Positions 52,015 through 61,554 of a DNA stretch of 64,000 nucleotides are shown here, one piece after another. Numbering within the stretch: the first letter of the stretch is position 1; the number at the start of each line of letters is the position of its first letter. Source of the DNA: Halorientalis marina. Lineage in GTDB: Archaea; Halobacteriota; Halobacteria; Halobacteriales; Haloarculaceae. The notes under the pieces are model-generated. The model did no database searches, was not told the DNA's origin, and saw only the letters and a program-made list of their open reading frames with translations. Location of the stretch: contig NZ_CP095487.1 of NCBI RefSeq assembly GCF_023028345.1, positions 868,001-932,000 on the forward strand. The letters are read 5' to 3'. Position numbers and translations under genes: made by a program.

Positions 52015-52680
52015 TCAGGCCGCTGGCGCCCTGCTCCAGTCCCGGACCCACGTCACGCCGGCGGCGACGACGCCGGTGCCGATGGCGAGGATGATCCCGA
52101 GGATGAGCGCGTCGCCGAACTCGAACGTGTCCGACGCCAGCGCGGTGAAGATGCCGCCGACGAACACGAGCACGAGATGGCCCGCGAAGCCGCCGACGAA
52201 CCCGAGCAGGTAACTCTGTGCGTCGTCCTGTCCGACCTCGAACACGCCCTGTCCGGCCAGCAGCGCGACGAGCAGCGGCGCGCCGACGTAGGTAAGCGTC
52301 AGGAACGCCGACTGGGGAGCGTTCACGGCGATGGCGTTGTTGCCGAGTAGCTCACTCGCCAGGAACGCGAACAGCCCGGTGGCGGCGGCGAGGACGCCCA
52401 GCAGGCCCACGACGTACTTCAGCGTCGCCTGGCCCGCCGGCTGGCTCAGGACGTCGGTCGCGCTGGCGCCCGCACCGGGCGCGCCGCCGGGTTGGCCTCG
52501 CGGCTGGGCGCCCTGCCCGGCCGGCTGGGCACCCTGTCCGGCCGGCTGGCCGCCCTGTCCGGGCTGGGCGCCTGGCTGTCCACCCGGCTGACCGCCCTGT
52601 CCGCCCAGCTGACCGCCCTGCCCGGGCTGTCCGCCTTGATCGCCCTGTCCGCCGTTGTCGTCACCTGGTCCGTCACTCAT
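52015..52680 (-). CDS. Gly/Gln-rich four-TM membrane protein
   Basis: A 221-residue protein: the first about 85 residues are low complexity, built of G-Q-G-G-Q-P and G-A-Q-P-like units, ending near an A-G-A-S-A-T segment; then four membrane helices (about residues 90-112, 125-145, 155-175 and 185-207) with a short Arg-containing tail. There is no recognised transport motif. The N-terminal part is probably disordered and may mediate condensation or surface interactions. ATG 52680 is preferred to one nine bases upstream. Confidence 0.65.
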   Translation of the reverse strand: MSDGPGDDNGGQGDQGGQPGQGGQLGGQGGQPGGQPGAQPGQGGQPAGQGAQPAGQGAQPRGQPGGAPGAGASATDVLSQPAGQATLKYVVGLLGVLAAATGLFAFLASELLGNNAIAVNAPQSAFLTLTYVGAPLLVALLAGQGVFEVGQDDAQSYLLGFVGGFAGHLVLVFVGGIFTALASDTFEFGDALILGIILAIGTGVVAAGVTWVRDWSRAPAA

Positions 52681-52805
52681 ACGCATCACGACAGCCTGAC
52701 AGGTAATAAAGCTTTAACTTATTCGGAGGGGGCCGAGGGGGTGACTCGGTCCCGAGCGCCGCCGGACCGGCACCGTTTACGGGCCCGCGGACCGATGTCA
52801 CGGGC

Positions 52806-54935
52806 ATGACAGCGGACGACGAGGGCGTCAGGCTGGGGGTCGACGTGGGGGGGACGTTCACCGACGTGGTCCTTTTCGTCGGCGAGGACCGCACGACTGC
52901 GAAGGTCCCGAGCACGGCCGACCAGAGCGTCGGCGTCGTCGAAGGAATCACGACGGCCTGCGAGGCCGCCGGCGTCGACCCTGCCGCAGTCGACGGCTTC
53001 CGGCACGCGATGACCGTCGCCGTCAACGCCATCCTGGAGGGGGCGGGCGCGCGGACGGCGCTGGTCACGACCGACGGCTTCCGGGACGTCCTCGAAATCG
53101 GGCGCCAGGACCGCCCGGCGCTCTACGACCTCTCGGCGCGCAAGCCCGCCCCGCTCGTCCCCCGCGAGTGCCGCTTCGCGGTCGACGAGCGGGCGACGCC
53201 CGACGGCATCGACGAGCCGGTGGACCCGGCGGAGATCCGGGAGATCGCGGCCGACATCGCGGGGGCGGACCCGCCCGTCGAGGCCGTGGCCGTCTCCCTG
53301 TTGCACGCCTACGCGACGCCCGAGAACGAGCGGACCGTCGCCGCGACGCTGCGCGAGGAACTCGATGTGCCGGTCGCGGCCTCCCACGAAGTGCTCGGGG
53401 AATTCCGGGAGTACGAGCGGACGGCGACGACCGTCGCGGAGGCGTACGTCACGCCAGCCATCGAGGGGTATCTCGGACGCCTGGAGCGGCGGGCCGACGA
53501 GGAGGGGCTGCCGGCGCCGCGGGTGATGCAGGCAAACGGCGGCATCGCGGACGCGGCGACGGTCCGTGACAACGCGGTGACGACGGTCCTCTCCGGCCCG
53601 GCGGCGGGGGTCGTCGGCGCGTCGGTCTTCGACCGCCACGCCCCCGCCGCCGGCCTCGTCACCTTCGACATGGGCGGCACGTCGAGCGACGTGAGTCTCG
53701 TCCGGGACGGCGAGGCCGAGCGGACGACCGAGGCGGACGTCGGCGGCCACCCGGTCCGCGTTCCGATGGTGGACGTGAACACGGTGGGTGCGGGCGGCGG
53801 GTCGGTCGCGTGGGTCGACGCCGGTGGCGCGCTCCGTGTGGGCCCCCGCTCGGCCGGCGCACAGCCGGGCCCGGCCTGCTACGGCAAGGGCGGGACGGAG
53901 CCGACGGTGACCGACGCGAACCTCGTGCTCGGCTACCTCGGGGCGGAGACGACGCTCGGGGAGGGACTCGAACTCGACGCCGACGCCGCCCGCGCGGCGC
54001 TCGCGGCCCTCGCAGACGAGGCGGGTCTGGACGGGGGGAGCGAGGGTGACGGCGCGCTCGCGGCTGCCCGCGGCGTCTACCGGGTCGCCAACGCGACGAT
54101 GACTCGCGCCATCCGCGGCGTGACGGTCGAACAGGGGCACGACCCGCGCGCGTTCGCGCTTGCCGCCTTCGGCGGGGCGGGGCCGATGCACGCCGCCGCG
54201 CTCGCGGACCGGCTAGGCGTCGAGACGGTCGTCGTCCCGCCCGCCGAGGGCGTCCTCTCGGCGCTCGGCCTGCTCGCGGCCGACGAGAAACACGACGCCG
54301 TCCGGACCCACCGGACCCCGCTCGCCGAGGCCGACCCCGATACCGTCGGGGCGGCCTACGACGACCTTCGGGAGACGGTGCTGGCCGACACCGCCGAGCC
54401 GAACGCCGCGACGGTCACCCGGGAGGCCGACTGCCGCTACGCCGGGCAGAGCTTCGAGCTGACCGTCGCCGTCCCGGACCCCTTCGACGCGGGGGCGGTC
54501 GCCGAGCGGTTCCACGACGCCCACGAGCGCGTCCGCGGCTACCGGATGGCCGACGAACCGGTCACGCTCGTCAATCTCCGGGCGACGGCGACCGTCCCCG
54601 GCGACCCGCCGACGCTCGACCACGACCCGACCGGCGACCCCCGGACCGGCACGCGGGAGGCGTTTTTCGTCGGCGAGGGGGCCGACGCGGCCGGCGAGGA
54701 GGCGAACGACGGAGCCGGCAACGACGGCGGCGACGACACGGGCGACGACACCGGTGACGCCACCGCCGGCCGCTTCCACGAGACGCCGGTGTACGCCCGC
54801 GAGCGGGTTCCAGCCGGCGAGACCTACGACGGCCCCGCGATTTTCGAGGGCGGGGAGAGCACCGTCGTCCTGCCGCCGGACTGGGCCGCTCGCGTCGCCG
54901 ACGACGGGGCGCTGGTGCTGGAGGTGGACCGATGA
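52806..54935 (+). CDS. hyuA: Hydantoinase/oxoprolinase subunit A
   Basis: A 709-residue HyuA-type protein of the actin/sugar kinase ATPase fold. N-terminal G-V-D-V-G-G-T-F-T-D (about 10-19) and a second phosphate loop D-M-G-G-T-S-S-D (about 289-296) are present, as in 5-oxoprolinase/N-methylhydantoinase subunit A. With HyuB it hydrolyses a cyclic amide such as hydantoin or 5-oxoproline using ATP. An Asp/Gly/Ala-rich insert lies before the last 60 residues. Its stop overlaps the HyuB start (ATGA). Confidence 0.92.
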   Translation: MTADDEGVRLGVDVGGTFTDVVLFVGEDRTTAKVPSTADQSVGVVEGITTACEAAGVDPAAVDGFRHAMTVAVNAILEGAGARTALVTTDGFRDVLEIGRQDRPALYDLSARKPAPLVPRECRFAVDERATPDGIDEPVDPAEIREIAADIAGADPPVEAVAVSLLHAYATPENERTVAATLREELDVPVAASHEVLGEFREYERTATTVAEAYVTPAIEGYLGRLERRADEEGLPAPRVMQANGGIADAATVRDNAVTTVLSGPAAGVVGASVFDRHAPAAGLVTFDMGGTSSDVSLVRDGEAERTTEADVGGHPVRVPMVDVNTVGAGGGSVAWVDAGGALRVGPRSAGAQPGPACYGKGGTEPTVTDANLVLGYLGAETTLGEGLELDADAARAALAALADEAGLDGGSEGDGALAAARGVYRVANATMTRAIRGVTVEQGHDPRAFALAAFGGAGPMHAAALADRLGVETVVVPPAEGVLSALGLLAADEKHDAVRTHRTPLAEADPDTVGAAYDDLRETVLADTAEPNAATVTREADCRYAGQSFELTVAVPDPFDAGAVAERFHDAHERVRGYRMADEPVTLVNLRATATVPGDPPTLDHDPTGDPRTGTREAFFVGEGADAAGEEANDGAGNDGGDDTGDDTGDATAGRFHETPVYARERVPAGETYDGPAIFEGGESTVVLPPDWAARVADDGALVLEVDR

Positions 54936-56563
54936 GCGGCGACGACGGGGCGACCGCGCCGGCGGCCCACGACATCGACGCCGTGGAACTGGAGATACTC
55001 CGGAACCAACTGGAGAGCGTCGCCGAGGAGATGGGACAGGTCCTCATCCGCGGCGCCTACTCCCCGAACATCACCGAGCGCCAGGACTGCTCGACGGCGC
55101 TGTTCGACGCGGACGGCCGACTGATCGCCCAGGCCGAACACATCCCGGTCCACCTCGGTGCGATGCCCGCGGCGGTCGACGCCGTGCGCGAGCGGGACCC
55201 GCGACCGGGCGACGTGTTCGCGCTGAACGACCCCTTCACCGGCGGCACGCATCTCCCCGACGTGACGCTCGTCTCGCCGATGGCGCCCGACAGCGAGGGA
55301 CGCAGTCCCTCTGGCAACCGGGCGTCGCCCGGTGACGGAGAGATCGTCGGCTACGCCGTCTCCCGAGCCCATCACGCCGACGTGGGCGGGATGTCGCCGG
55401 GCAGTATGCCGTCCGGGGCGACCGACATCCAGCAGGAGGGGGTCCGGATTCCGCCCGTGCGACTCGTCGCGGCCGGCGAGACGAACGCCGACGTGGAGGC
55501 GCTGCTCCTGGCGAACGTCCGCAACCCCGACGAGCGCCGGGCGGACCTGCGGGCCCAGCGGGCCGCGAACGAGCGCGGCGAGGAACGGCTCGGCGACCTC
55601 CTCGACGCCCACGGCGACCGCCTGCTCGCGGCCTTCGACGCCGTCATCGACTACTCCCGCGAGCGGGTCCGGGCCGAACTCCGCGACCTCCCCGACGGCA
55701 CCTACACGGCGAGCGACGTACTGGAGGGCGATGGACAGACGGACCGCGACGTGCCCATCGAGGCCACCGTCACCGTCGACGGCGCGACCGTCGACGTGGA
55801 CTTCGCCGGCACCGCCGACCAGGTGCCCGGGAACGTCAACGCGCCGCTTTCGGTCGCCACGAGTGCTGTTTACTACGTCATACGATGTATAACCGACCCG
55901 GACGTGCCGCCGAACCAGGGCTGTTACGACCCGGTCACGGTCAGCGCGCCCGAGGGGTCGCTGCTGAACCCGACGCCGCCCGCCGCAGTCGTGGGGGGCA
56001 ACGTCGAGACGAGTCAGCGGGTGACCGACGTGGTCTTCGCCGCACTCGCCGAGGCCGCGCCCGACCGCGTCCCCGCGGGCGGGCAGGGGACGATGAACAA
56101 CACCGTCGTCGGTAACGCCGACTTCCAGTACTACGAGACCGTCGGCGGCGGCGCGGGGGCGAACCCCGACAGCGACGGGCTCTCGGGCGTCCAGGTCGGG
56201 ATGACCAACACCCTGAACACGCCCGTCGAGGCGCTGGAGGCCGAGTACCCGCTCCGGGTCGAGAGCTACGGCCTGCGCCAGGACAGCGGCGGCGCGGGTC
56301 GGTACCACGGCGGCGACGGTCTCGTGCGGGAACTGACGGTGCTGACCGACGCGACCGTCTCCTTGCTGACCGAGCGCCGGCGGCACGCGCCGCGGGGGCT
56401 GGCCGGCGGTGCCGACGGACAGTCGGGCCGGAACCTGCTCGTGACGCCCGACGGCGAGCGGGTCGAACTGCCCGCGAAGACCACCCGCGAGGTCGCGGCG
56501 GGGACGACCCTCCGGATCGAGACGCCGGGCGGCGGCGGCCACGGGACGCCCGACACCGAGTGA
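54932..56563 (+). CDS. hyuB: Hydantoinase/oxoprolinase subunit B
   Basis: A 543-residue HyuB partner of the preceding HyuA, together forming the hydantoinase/oxoprolinase complex. Recognised segments: [13 protein letters not shown] at the start, the [10 protein letters not shown] element, [12 protein letters not shown] and H-H-A-D-V-G-G near residue 150, and G-G-G-G-H-G at the end. The four-base overlap with hyuA shows coupling. The actual substrate is not determined by sequence. Confidence 0.92.
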   Translation: MSGDDGATAPAAHDIDAVELEILRNQLESVAEEMGQVLIRGAYSPNITERQDCSTALFDADGRLIAQAEHIPVHLGAMPAAVDAVRERDPRPGDVFALNDPFTGGTHLPDVTLVSPMAPDSEGRSPSGNRASPGDGEIVGYAVSRAHHADVGGMSPGSMPSGATDIQQEGVRIPPVRLVAAGETNADVEALLLANVRNPDERRADLRAQRAANERGEERLGDLLDAHGDRLLAAFDAVIDYSRERVRAELRDLPDGTYTASDVLEGDGQTDRDVPIEATVTVDGATVDVDFAGTADQVPGNVNAPLSVATSAVYYVIRCITDPDVPPNQGCYDPVTVSAPEGSLLNPTPPAAVVGGNVETSQRVTDVVFAALAEAAPDRVPAGGQGTMNNTVVGNADFQYYETVGGGAGANPDSDGLSGVQVGMTNTLNTPVEALEAEYPLRVESYGLRQDSGGAGRYHGGDGLVRELTVLTDATVSLLTERRRHAPRGLAGGADGQSGRNLLVTPDGERVELPAKTTREVAAGTTLRIETPGGGGHGTPDTE

Positions 56564-56597
56564 GCAGGCTCTTCTACTCCTGGCGGCAAGCGAGGGC

Positions 56598-57311
56598 ATG
56601 GAAAGCCTCGAAACCGAACTCGACCGGGCGCGGGACCTCGACGAGAGCGAGCTGGCCGACGCTATCGAGTCAATCGGCTTCGAGTGTACGCGCTGTGGCG
56701 CCTGCTGCAAGGCCGAGACGTGCGGTGAGGAGTCGGAAGCGGGTGCCGACGAGACCGACACGGGGGACGACGAGACCGACCGAGAACCCCACACGGCGAC
56801 GGTCTTCCCCGACGAAATCCGGGACCTACAGGAGGCCGGCGACTACGACTTCAGGGACGTGGCTCGGCCGATGCCCTACGGCCTCAGCGAGGGGTCGGAC
56901 GGCCCGGAGGGAGAGACCTTCGAGTGGGCACTCCAGACCGACGGCTGCGGTGACTGCACGTTCTACGAGGAAGACGACGGTGTCGGTGCCTGTACGGTTC
57001 ACGGGGATCGCCCGTTGATCTGTCGGACCTACCCCTTCTCCGTCGCGCTGAGCGGCACGAGCCAGCCGATGGGCGAGGCCGTCGACGAGGACGGCATGGT
57101 CCGTGCGCACGAGTGCGAGGGGCTGGGCCGGGACATCTCCCGGGCCGAGGCCGAGGAACTGGCCGGGGCGCTCAAGGAGCGGGCGGTCCGGGAACTGACG
57201 GAAGCCATCGCCGTCCGGGACAACTACGAACCCGCCGACCCGGGGCCGGGGGAGGTCGTCGTCCACGACTCGGAGGGACGGAAGCGGCCGGACGGGACGC
57301 CCATCGAGTGA
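56598..57311 (+). CDS. YkgJ-family cysteine-cluster protein
   Basis: A 237-residue protein with the zinc/iron-binding cluster C-T-R-C-G-A-C-C near residues 32-39 and further Cys in C-G-D-C-T-F (about 115-120) and I-C-R-T-Y-P-F, the pattern of the YkgJ/UPF0153 family. Such proteins probably bind an Fe-S cluster or zinc; function is not established. A Glu/Asp-rich insert lies between the first Cys clusters. Confidence 0.85.
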   Translation: MESLETELDRARDLDESELADAIESIGFECTRCGACCKAETCGEESEAGADETDTGDDETDREPHTATVFPDEIRDLQEAGDYDFRDVARPMPYGLSEGSDGPEGETFEWALQTDGCGDCTFYEEDDGVGACTVHGDRPLICRTYPFSVALSGTSQPMGEAVDEDGMVRAHECEGLGRDISRAEAEELAGALKERAVRELTEAIAVRDNYEPADPGPGEVVVHDSEGRKRPDGTPIE

Positions 57312-57413
57312 GCGGAACGTGGCGCGCGAGCGGGCGTCACGGGCGGCTTCAAGCAGCGAGTGACGGGCAAAGTCTTTATTACAGGCGGCCTTTCGGTCGG
57401 TGGAGGTCTCACC

Positions 57414-57812
57414 TTGGAAATCTCTGAGAAGCTCCTGTGTCTGTTCAGTGCGGAAGTCAGGGACGACGGCGACACCTATACGGTGGAAATCCCCAAACGG
57501 GAGATCGACACCGGCTCCGTCGAGCCCGGTAGCACGTATCGCGTCGCGCTCATCGCCAGCGAGCGGGCGGAACCGGCGCCCGACGAACCGGAGGAAGAGG
57601 TATCCGACGAGCCACAACCGCCGGTCGAGGCCGGCGAGATCCGCTACGTCGAGATCGAGGACATCGGCAAACAGGGCGATGGAATCGCCCGTGTGGAACG
57701 TGGCTACGTCATCATCGTCCCCGGTGCCGACATCGGTGAACGGGTCAAAGTCGAGATCACGGAGGTCAAGTCCAACTTCGCGGTCGGCGAGATCATCGAC
57801 GAGGATATCTGA
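57414..57812 (+). CDS. TRAM-domain protein
   Basis: A 132-residue protein whose C-terminal half is a TRAM domain (about residues 75-130), an OB-like RNA-binding fold with G-D-G-I-A-R-V and V-I-I-V-P-G-A-D. The N-terminus (L-E-I-S-E-K-L-L-C-L-F-S-A) resembles haloarchaeal TRAM proteins. The TTG start at 57414 is supported by GGAGGT (57402-57407) seven bases upstream and by this N-terminal match. It likely binds tRNA or mRNA, as in cold-shock-like proteins. Confidence 0.88.
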   Translation: MEISEKLLCLFSAEVRDDGDTYTVEIPKREIDTGSVEPGSTYRVALIASERAEPAPDEPEEEVSDEPQPPVEAGEIRYVEIEDIGKQGDGIARVERGYVIIVPGADIGERVKVEITEVKSNFAVGEIIDEDI

Positions 57813-57989
57813 CAGCGCCGCGGGGCGGCCGGCGCCGTTACCTCCCCGTACCAACCGGCACCGACACACCGGCCAGCGACGGATCACCCGTCGTCTCTCT
57901 CGCACCTTCTCTCCCAGAACCGCAAGCGGGCGGGCGGTTTAGCCGACCGTACCAAACCCGCTAAGGGGGTTACGCTCCACGTCGTTTGT

Positions 57990-58238
57990 ATGAGCGCGAC
58001 TGCGACGGCGACGGCCGCAGCCGAGACACTCACCGAGAAACAGAAGCGTATCCTGGCGTACCTCCGCGAGCACGCCGACACCAAGACCTACTTCAAATCG
58101 CGCTGTATCGGTGAGGACCTCGATATGTCCGCCAAGGAAGTCGGGACCAACATGCCCGCCATCCGGAACGGCGAGTTCGACATCGACGTCGAGAAGTGGG
58201 GCTACTCCTCCTCGACGACCTGGAAAGTCACGGCCTGA
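57990..58238 (+). CDS. DUF7123-like small winged-helix protein
   Basis: An 82-residue protein with a single winged-helix-like domain: T-E-K-Q-K-R-I-L-A-Y-L-R-E-H, a helix pair, S-A-K-E-V-G-T-N, then G-E-F-D-I-D-V-E-K-W-G-Y and a W-K-V strand at the end. Such proteins are conserved in haloarchaea and may bind DNA. TTCCACG-type promoter features and ATG 57990 are consistent. Confidence 0.8.
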   Translation: MSATATATAAAETLTEKQKRILAYLREHADTKTYFKSRCIGEDLDMSAKEVGTNMPAIRNGEFDIDVEKWGYSSSTTWKVTA

Positions 58239-58276
58239 GCGGCCGGTCTTTCCGCTCGTCGACGCCCCAAGGCAAC

Positions 58277-58882
58277 TCAGGGGTCGTACTGGACGATGGC
58301 GTCGGCCTCGGCAGCCAGTGCCGCCGTGTCGGCGTCGAAGGAGTCCGCGTAGCGAACGAGCAGGAGCAAGAGCGTCTCCGGCTGCTCGACGGCGTAGCCG
58401 TCCGCCCGCGAGAGCAGGCCGGCAGTATCGAGTTCGGCGGCGTACTTGCTGATCGTCGGCGTCGAGACCGCCAGCCGGTCCGCGAGGTCGCCGGCGGTCG
58501 CCGCCGGGTCGCGCAGCAGCGTCACGATCATCCCGCGTGGCGTCTCCCGGCGGAGGTAGCCCAGCGCGACCTGCTCGAACTCGGAGAAGCGGTCGGCGGG
58601 AAAGAAGCGGGTGTAGTCGCCGTCTTTCCGGCGCTCGACGACGCCGCGGCGTTCCAGTTCGCGGAGGTGGTGCTGGGTCTCGCCGGTTCCCAGTTGGAGG
58701 TCGTCGCGGATCTTCGAGAAGTGGGCGCCGGGGGTGGCGGCGACGTAGCCGGCGATGCCCCCGGGAGCGTCGCTGTCGCCCTCACCGCCGGCGTCCAGGC
58801 GAGCGAGCGGGCTGGCCGCCCCGATGGCGGCGAACCGACGTAACGTCGCCCGCTTGGATTCGTCGACGCCCTCGTCGCTCAT
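58277..58882 (-). CDS. Two-domain winged-helix transcriptional regulator
   Basis: A 201-residue DNA-binding protein with two wHTH units: one at about residues 45-95 (I-A-G-Y-V-A-A-T-P-G-A-H-F-S-K-I-R-D-D-L, then H-H-L-R-E-L-E-R-R-G-V-V) and a second at about 110-160 (A-A-T-A-G-D-L-A-D-R-L-A-V-S-T-P-T-I-S-K-Y). It belongs to a haloarchaeal group of MarR/ArsR-like regulators. The gene it controls is not apparent; the SPFH gene lies 57 bases upstream in the same orientation. Confidence 0.85.
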   Translation of the reverse strand: MSDEGVDESKRATLRRFAAIGAASPLARLDAGGEGDSDAPGGIAGYVAATPGAHFSKIRDDLQLGTGETQHHLRELERRGVVERRKDGDYTRFFPADRFSEFEQVALGYLRRETPRGMIVTLLRDPAATAGDLADRLAVSTPTISKYAAELDTAGLLSRADGYAVEQPETLLLLLVRYADSFDADTAALAAEADAIVQYDP

Positions 58883-58939
58883 CTACGAACGTGTAGGATA
58901 GAGCTACCTAAAACGGCTTCGACTACGCACACGTATCTG

Positions 58940-60151
58940 TTACTTGTCGCTTTCGTCGCTTTCCTCGCCGTCCGCTCCGCTGGGTTCGTCGGACCCGGCC
59001 CCGCCGGGTTCGGTGTCGTCCGTCGGCGGCGCCGACTCGTCGAGTTCGGCGTCCATCTCCTCGATGACCTCGTCGGGGTCTCTGATGTCCGCGGGGTCGG
59101 CCCCGGACTTGACCGCCTGTGCCTGCTCTTCCATCTGCTCGACGTCGACCTCCGCTTCCTGGTCGATCTCGCCGAGGATCTCCTCGATGTCGTCGAGACC
59201 GAGCATCTCGCGGGTCTCGGAGTCGAAATCGAGGCTGTCGAGGATGCTCTCGCCGTTCGTCTGGACGTCGCTGCCGGTGAGGTGTTTGCCGTAGCGGCCC
59301 ACCAGCGAGGTGAGTTCCTGCGGGAGGACGAACGTCGTCGACTCGCTCTGTCCCATGTCGGCGAGCGTCTCCATGCCCTTCTCGATGACGGCGCGTTCGC
59401 CCATCGACTCGGCGGATTTCGCCCGCAGCACGGTGGAGATGGCGTCACCCTGGGCTTCCAGAATCTGGGACTGCTTCTCACCCTGCGCGCGGATGATGTT
59501 GGACTGCTTGTCACCCTCGGCTTTCTCGACGGCGGAGCGGCGTTCACCCTGCGCTTCGAGGATCATGGCACGGCGGCGGCGCTCGGCGGAGGTCTGTTGC
59601 TCCATGGCCTGCTGGACGTCCTGGGAGGGGTTGACCTCGCGGACCTCGACGGACTCGACGCGAATCCCCCACTCGTCGGTGGGTTCGTCCAGTTCACGGC
59701 GGATTTTGGCGTTGATCTCCTGGCGCTTGTTCAGCGTGTCGTCCAGTTCCATGTCGCCCAGCACGGCACGGAGGGTCGTCTGGGCGAGGTTCGAGACGGC
59801 GCGCTTGTAGTCGTCGACTTCGAGGAAGGCCTTCTTCGCGTCCATCACCTTGATGTAGACGACGGCGTCGGCGGTGACCGGGGAGTTGTCCCGGGTGATG
59901 GCCTCCTGCCGGGGCACGTCGAGCGTCTGGGTCCGCATATCGAAGGCGTACGTCCGGGAGACGAACGGCGGGACGAAGCTGATACCCGGCTCCAGCAGTT
60001 TCCGGTACTCGCCGAAGACGGTCAGCGCCCGCTTCTCGTAGGCGTTGACGATCTCGACCATCTGGTAGACCGTCACGACTGCGATCAACAGCAGGATGAC
60101 CGTGACGAGCCCGATCGGGCCGCTGAACTGCAAGGGGACGGCGGGGAACAT
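58940..60151 (-). CDS. SPFH/Band 7 domain protein (stomatin-like)
   Basis: A 403-residue protein: an N-terminal membrane hairpin (residues about 8-32), the SPFH domain (Y-E-K-R-A-L-T-V-F-G-E-Y...V-P-R-Q-E-A) and a long helical coiled-coil with A-E-R-R-R-R-A-M-I-L-E-A-Q-G-E-R, followed by an acidic tail. It probably oligomerises in membrane microdomains and cooperates with the NfeD-like protein encoded 450 bases upstream on the same strand. ATG 60151 is chosen because upstream frames are not protein-like. Confidence 0.93.
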   Translation of the reverse strand: MFPAVPLQFSGPIGLVTVILLLIAVVTVYQMVEIVNAYEKRALTVFGEYRKLLEPGISFVPPFVSRTYAFDMRTQTLDVPRQEAITRDNSPVTADAVVYIKVMDAKKAFLEVDDYKRAVSNLAQTTLRAVLGDMELDDTLNKRQEINAKIRRELDEPTDEWGIRVESVEVREVNPSQDVQQAMEQQTSAERRRRAMILEAQGERRSAVEKAEGDKQSNIIRAQGEKQSQILEAQGDAISTVLRAKSAESMGERAVIEKGMETLADMGQSESTTFVLPQELTSLVGRYGKHLTGSDVQTNGESILDSLDFDSETREMLGLDDIEEILGEIDQEAEVDVEQMEEQAQAVKSGADPADIRDPDEVIEEMDAELDESAPPTDDTEPGGAGSDEPSGADGEESDESDK

Positions 60152-60601
60152 TGTGTTCACCTTCGGTCGACTAAGTGAAAAGGATTCGGTACAGCCATCG
60201 GCCGGAAATCCGGCCGAACGTGGACCGTTGACAGGGGGAACACGGTCCACAGGGTTGGGAACGGATCGCGCCGTGGCGATCTTGGGATGGCGCCACTGCG
60301 CGCTGCATGCCAGAACCGCCACTGCGAGAGTGCGGCCGTCTACGAGACCTGCACTCTGATTTGTCGTTCGTTCGCTACCACCTCCGAACCGCGTACGACC
60401 GTTCAAACACGGACATTACACTTACACAAACGTCCGAGGAGGGTAATAAAATTTGGGTATAAGGAGGATTATATCGGATTTCAGTGTGTGGTTGTATTCT
60501 ACGATGGCGGTAATACGTTACGTATCGACACTATTGGCCGGTAAAAATAGACATTCGGATATACCGAGGTGGGTGCAGGGGAGACGACGGGCGCGGTCGC
60601 G
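60152..60601. other. Intergenic region with promoter of the SPFH gene, no other gene
   Basis: About 450 bases. Near 60170 the minus strand has CCTTTTCACTTAG as a TATA candidate for the SPFH gene. Bases 60430-60570 are A/T-rich (TAATAAAATTTGGG, TATAAGG). Frames in this part have no protein-like composition and no RNA gene was recognised. Confidence 0.45.
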
Positions 60602-61159
60602 TCAGGCGGCGTCCGGGTCGCCGGTCCCTGACTCGGGCGTCTCGGGATCGCGGGCGAGTTCGCGGTCGATCTCGTCTTCGATCTCGTCCAGGGCTTCGAC
60701 GGTGACGACGTTGCCGCCGCCCGGGTCGACGACGATAACCTCGGTCCCCTCCGGGATCGAGCCGTCGAGACAGCGGGCGCGGTAGTTGGGGTTGAACCCC
60801 CCGCTGTCGAGTTTCACCTCGCCGCTGGTCTCCGTGACCTCCTCGGTGACCCGACCGGTCTTCCCGCGCAGGTCGCCGGAGTCCGAGGTCTGACCGGCGC
60901 CTTTCCCGCCGTAGAAGTCGAACTGGCGGTAGCCATAGAGGGTGATGCCGCCAACGACGATGACGGTCGCCGCGAGAACGAGCGGGGCGAACAGGCCGAG
61001 GCTCGGGGGAATGACCAGCCCCAGCAGGCCTGCCACGAGCAGTGACACGCCGAGGACGATGAAGTGGGCGCCCGGAGCGAGCGCTTCGGCGATGACGAGC
61101 CCCGCGCCCGCGACGACCAGAAGGAGCGCGAGTTGCTGGCCGATGAGGGTTCCTGCCAT
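60602..61159 (-). CDS. NfeD-like membrane protein
   Basis: A 185-residue protein with four N-terminal membrane helices (about residues 10-95) followed by an OB-fold C-terminal domain (about 125-170: G-K-T-G-R-V, E-V-K-L-D, E-G-T-E-V-I-V-V-D). This is the NfeD short form that pairs with SPFH proteins. A Glu/Asp-rich tail ends the protein. The SPFH gene follows 450 bases downstream. Confidence 0.88.
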   Translation of the reverse strand: MAGTLIGQQLALLLVVAGAGLVIAEALAPGAHFIVLGVSLLVAGLLGLVIPPSLGLFAPLVLAATVIVVGGITLYGYRQFDFYGGKGAGQTSDSGDLRGKTGRVTEEVTETSGEVKLDSGGFNPNYRARCLDGSIPEGTEVIVVDPGGGNVVTVEALDEIEDEIDRELARDPETPESGTGDPDAA

Positions 61160-61199
61160 ACTCCCTACTAGACGTGCGCGGCGGTTAATCCTTCCGGGG

Positions 61200-61499
61200 T
61201 CAGAGGACTCCGCCCGCTTCGAGCAGGAAGAGGACCGTCGCGAACGCGCCAAGGAGCACGAACATCGTCCCTTCGAGCGACGGCGTTCCCGGTTCGAGTT
61301 CGTCCTCCAGTTCGAGTAGCGACCCGGCCACGTTGCCGTCGTCGTCCGCCTCGCCGTCGTCCGTCTCGCCGTCGGCGCTCGCACCATCGGCTCCGCTGGC
61401 GGCGGCCTCGCTGTCGTCGTCGGCCTCGGGACCGACCTCGTCGACCCCGAACCGCCACTCGTTGCCGCCCTCGTCGGCACCCTCGTCTTCGTCAGTCAT
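61200..61499 (-). CDS. Acidic protein with C-terminal membrane helix (DUF7312-like)
   Basis: A 99-residue protein: an acidic, disordered N-terminal stretch of about 65 residues (Asp/Glu/Ala-rich), then one transmembrane helix at residues about 78-96 (M-F-V-L-L-G-A-F-A-T-V-L-F). It resembles haloarchaeal DUF7312. A tail-anchored arrangement is likely, which is interesting because an ArsA/Get3-type ATPase lies at 28199. It lies 40 bases upstream of the NfeD gene on the same strand. Confidence 0.75.
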   Translation of the reverse strand: MTDEDEGADEGGNEWRFGVDEVGPEADDDSEAAASGADGASADGETDDGEADDDGNVAGSLLELEDELEPGTPSLEGTMFVLLGAFATVLFLLEAGGVL

Positions 61500-61554
61500 A
61501 CTCCATCGTAGTCGCTTGAACGGCAAAAGGTCACGGCCTGACTCGGCCGGGGAG

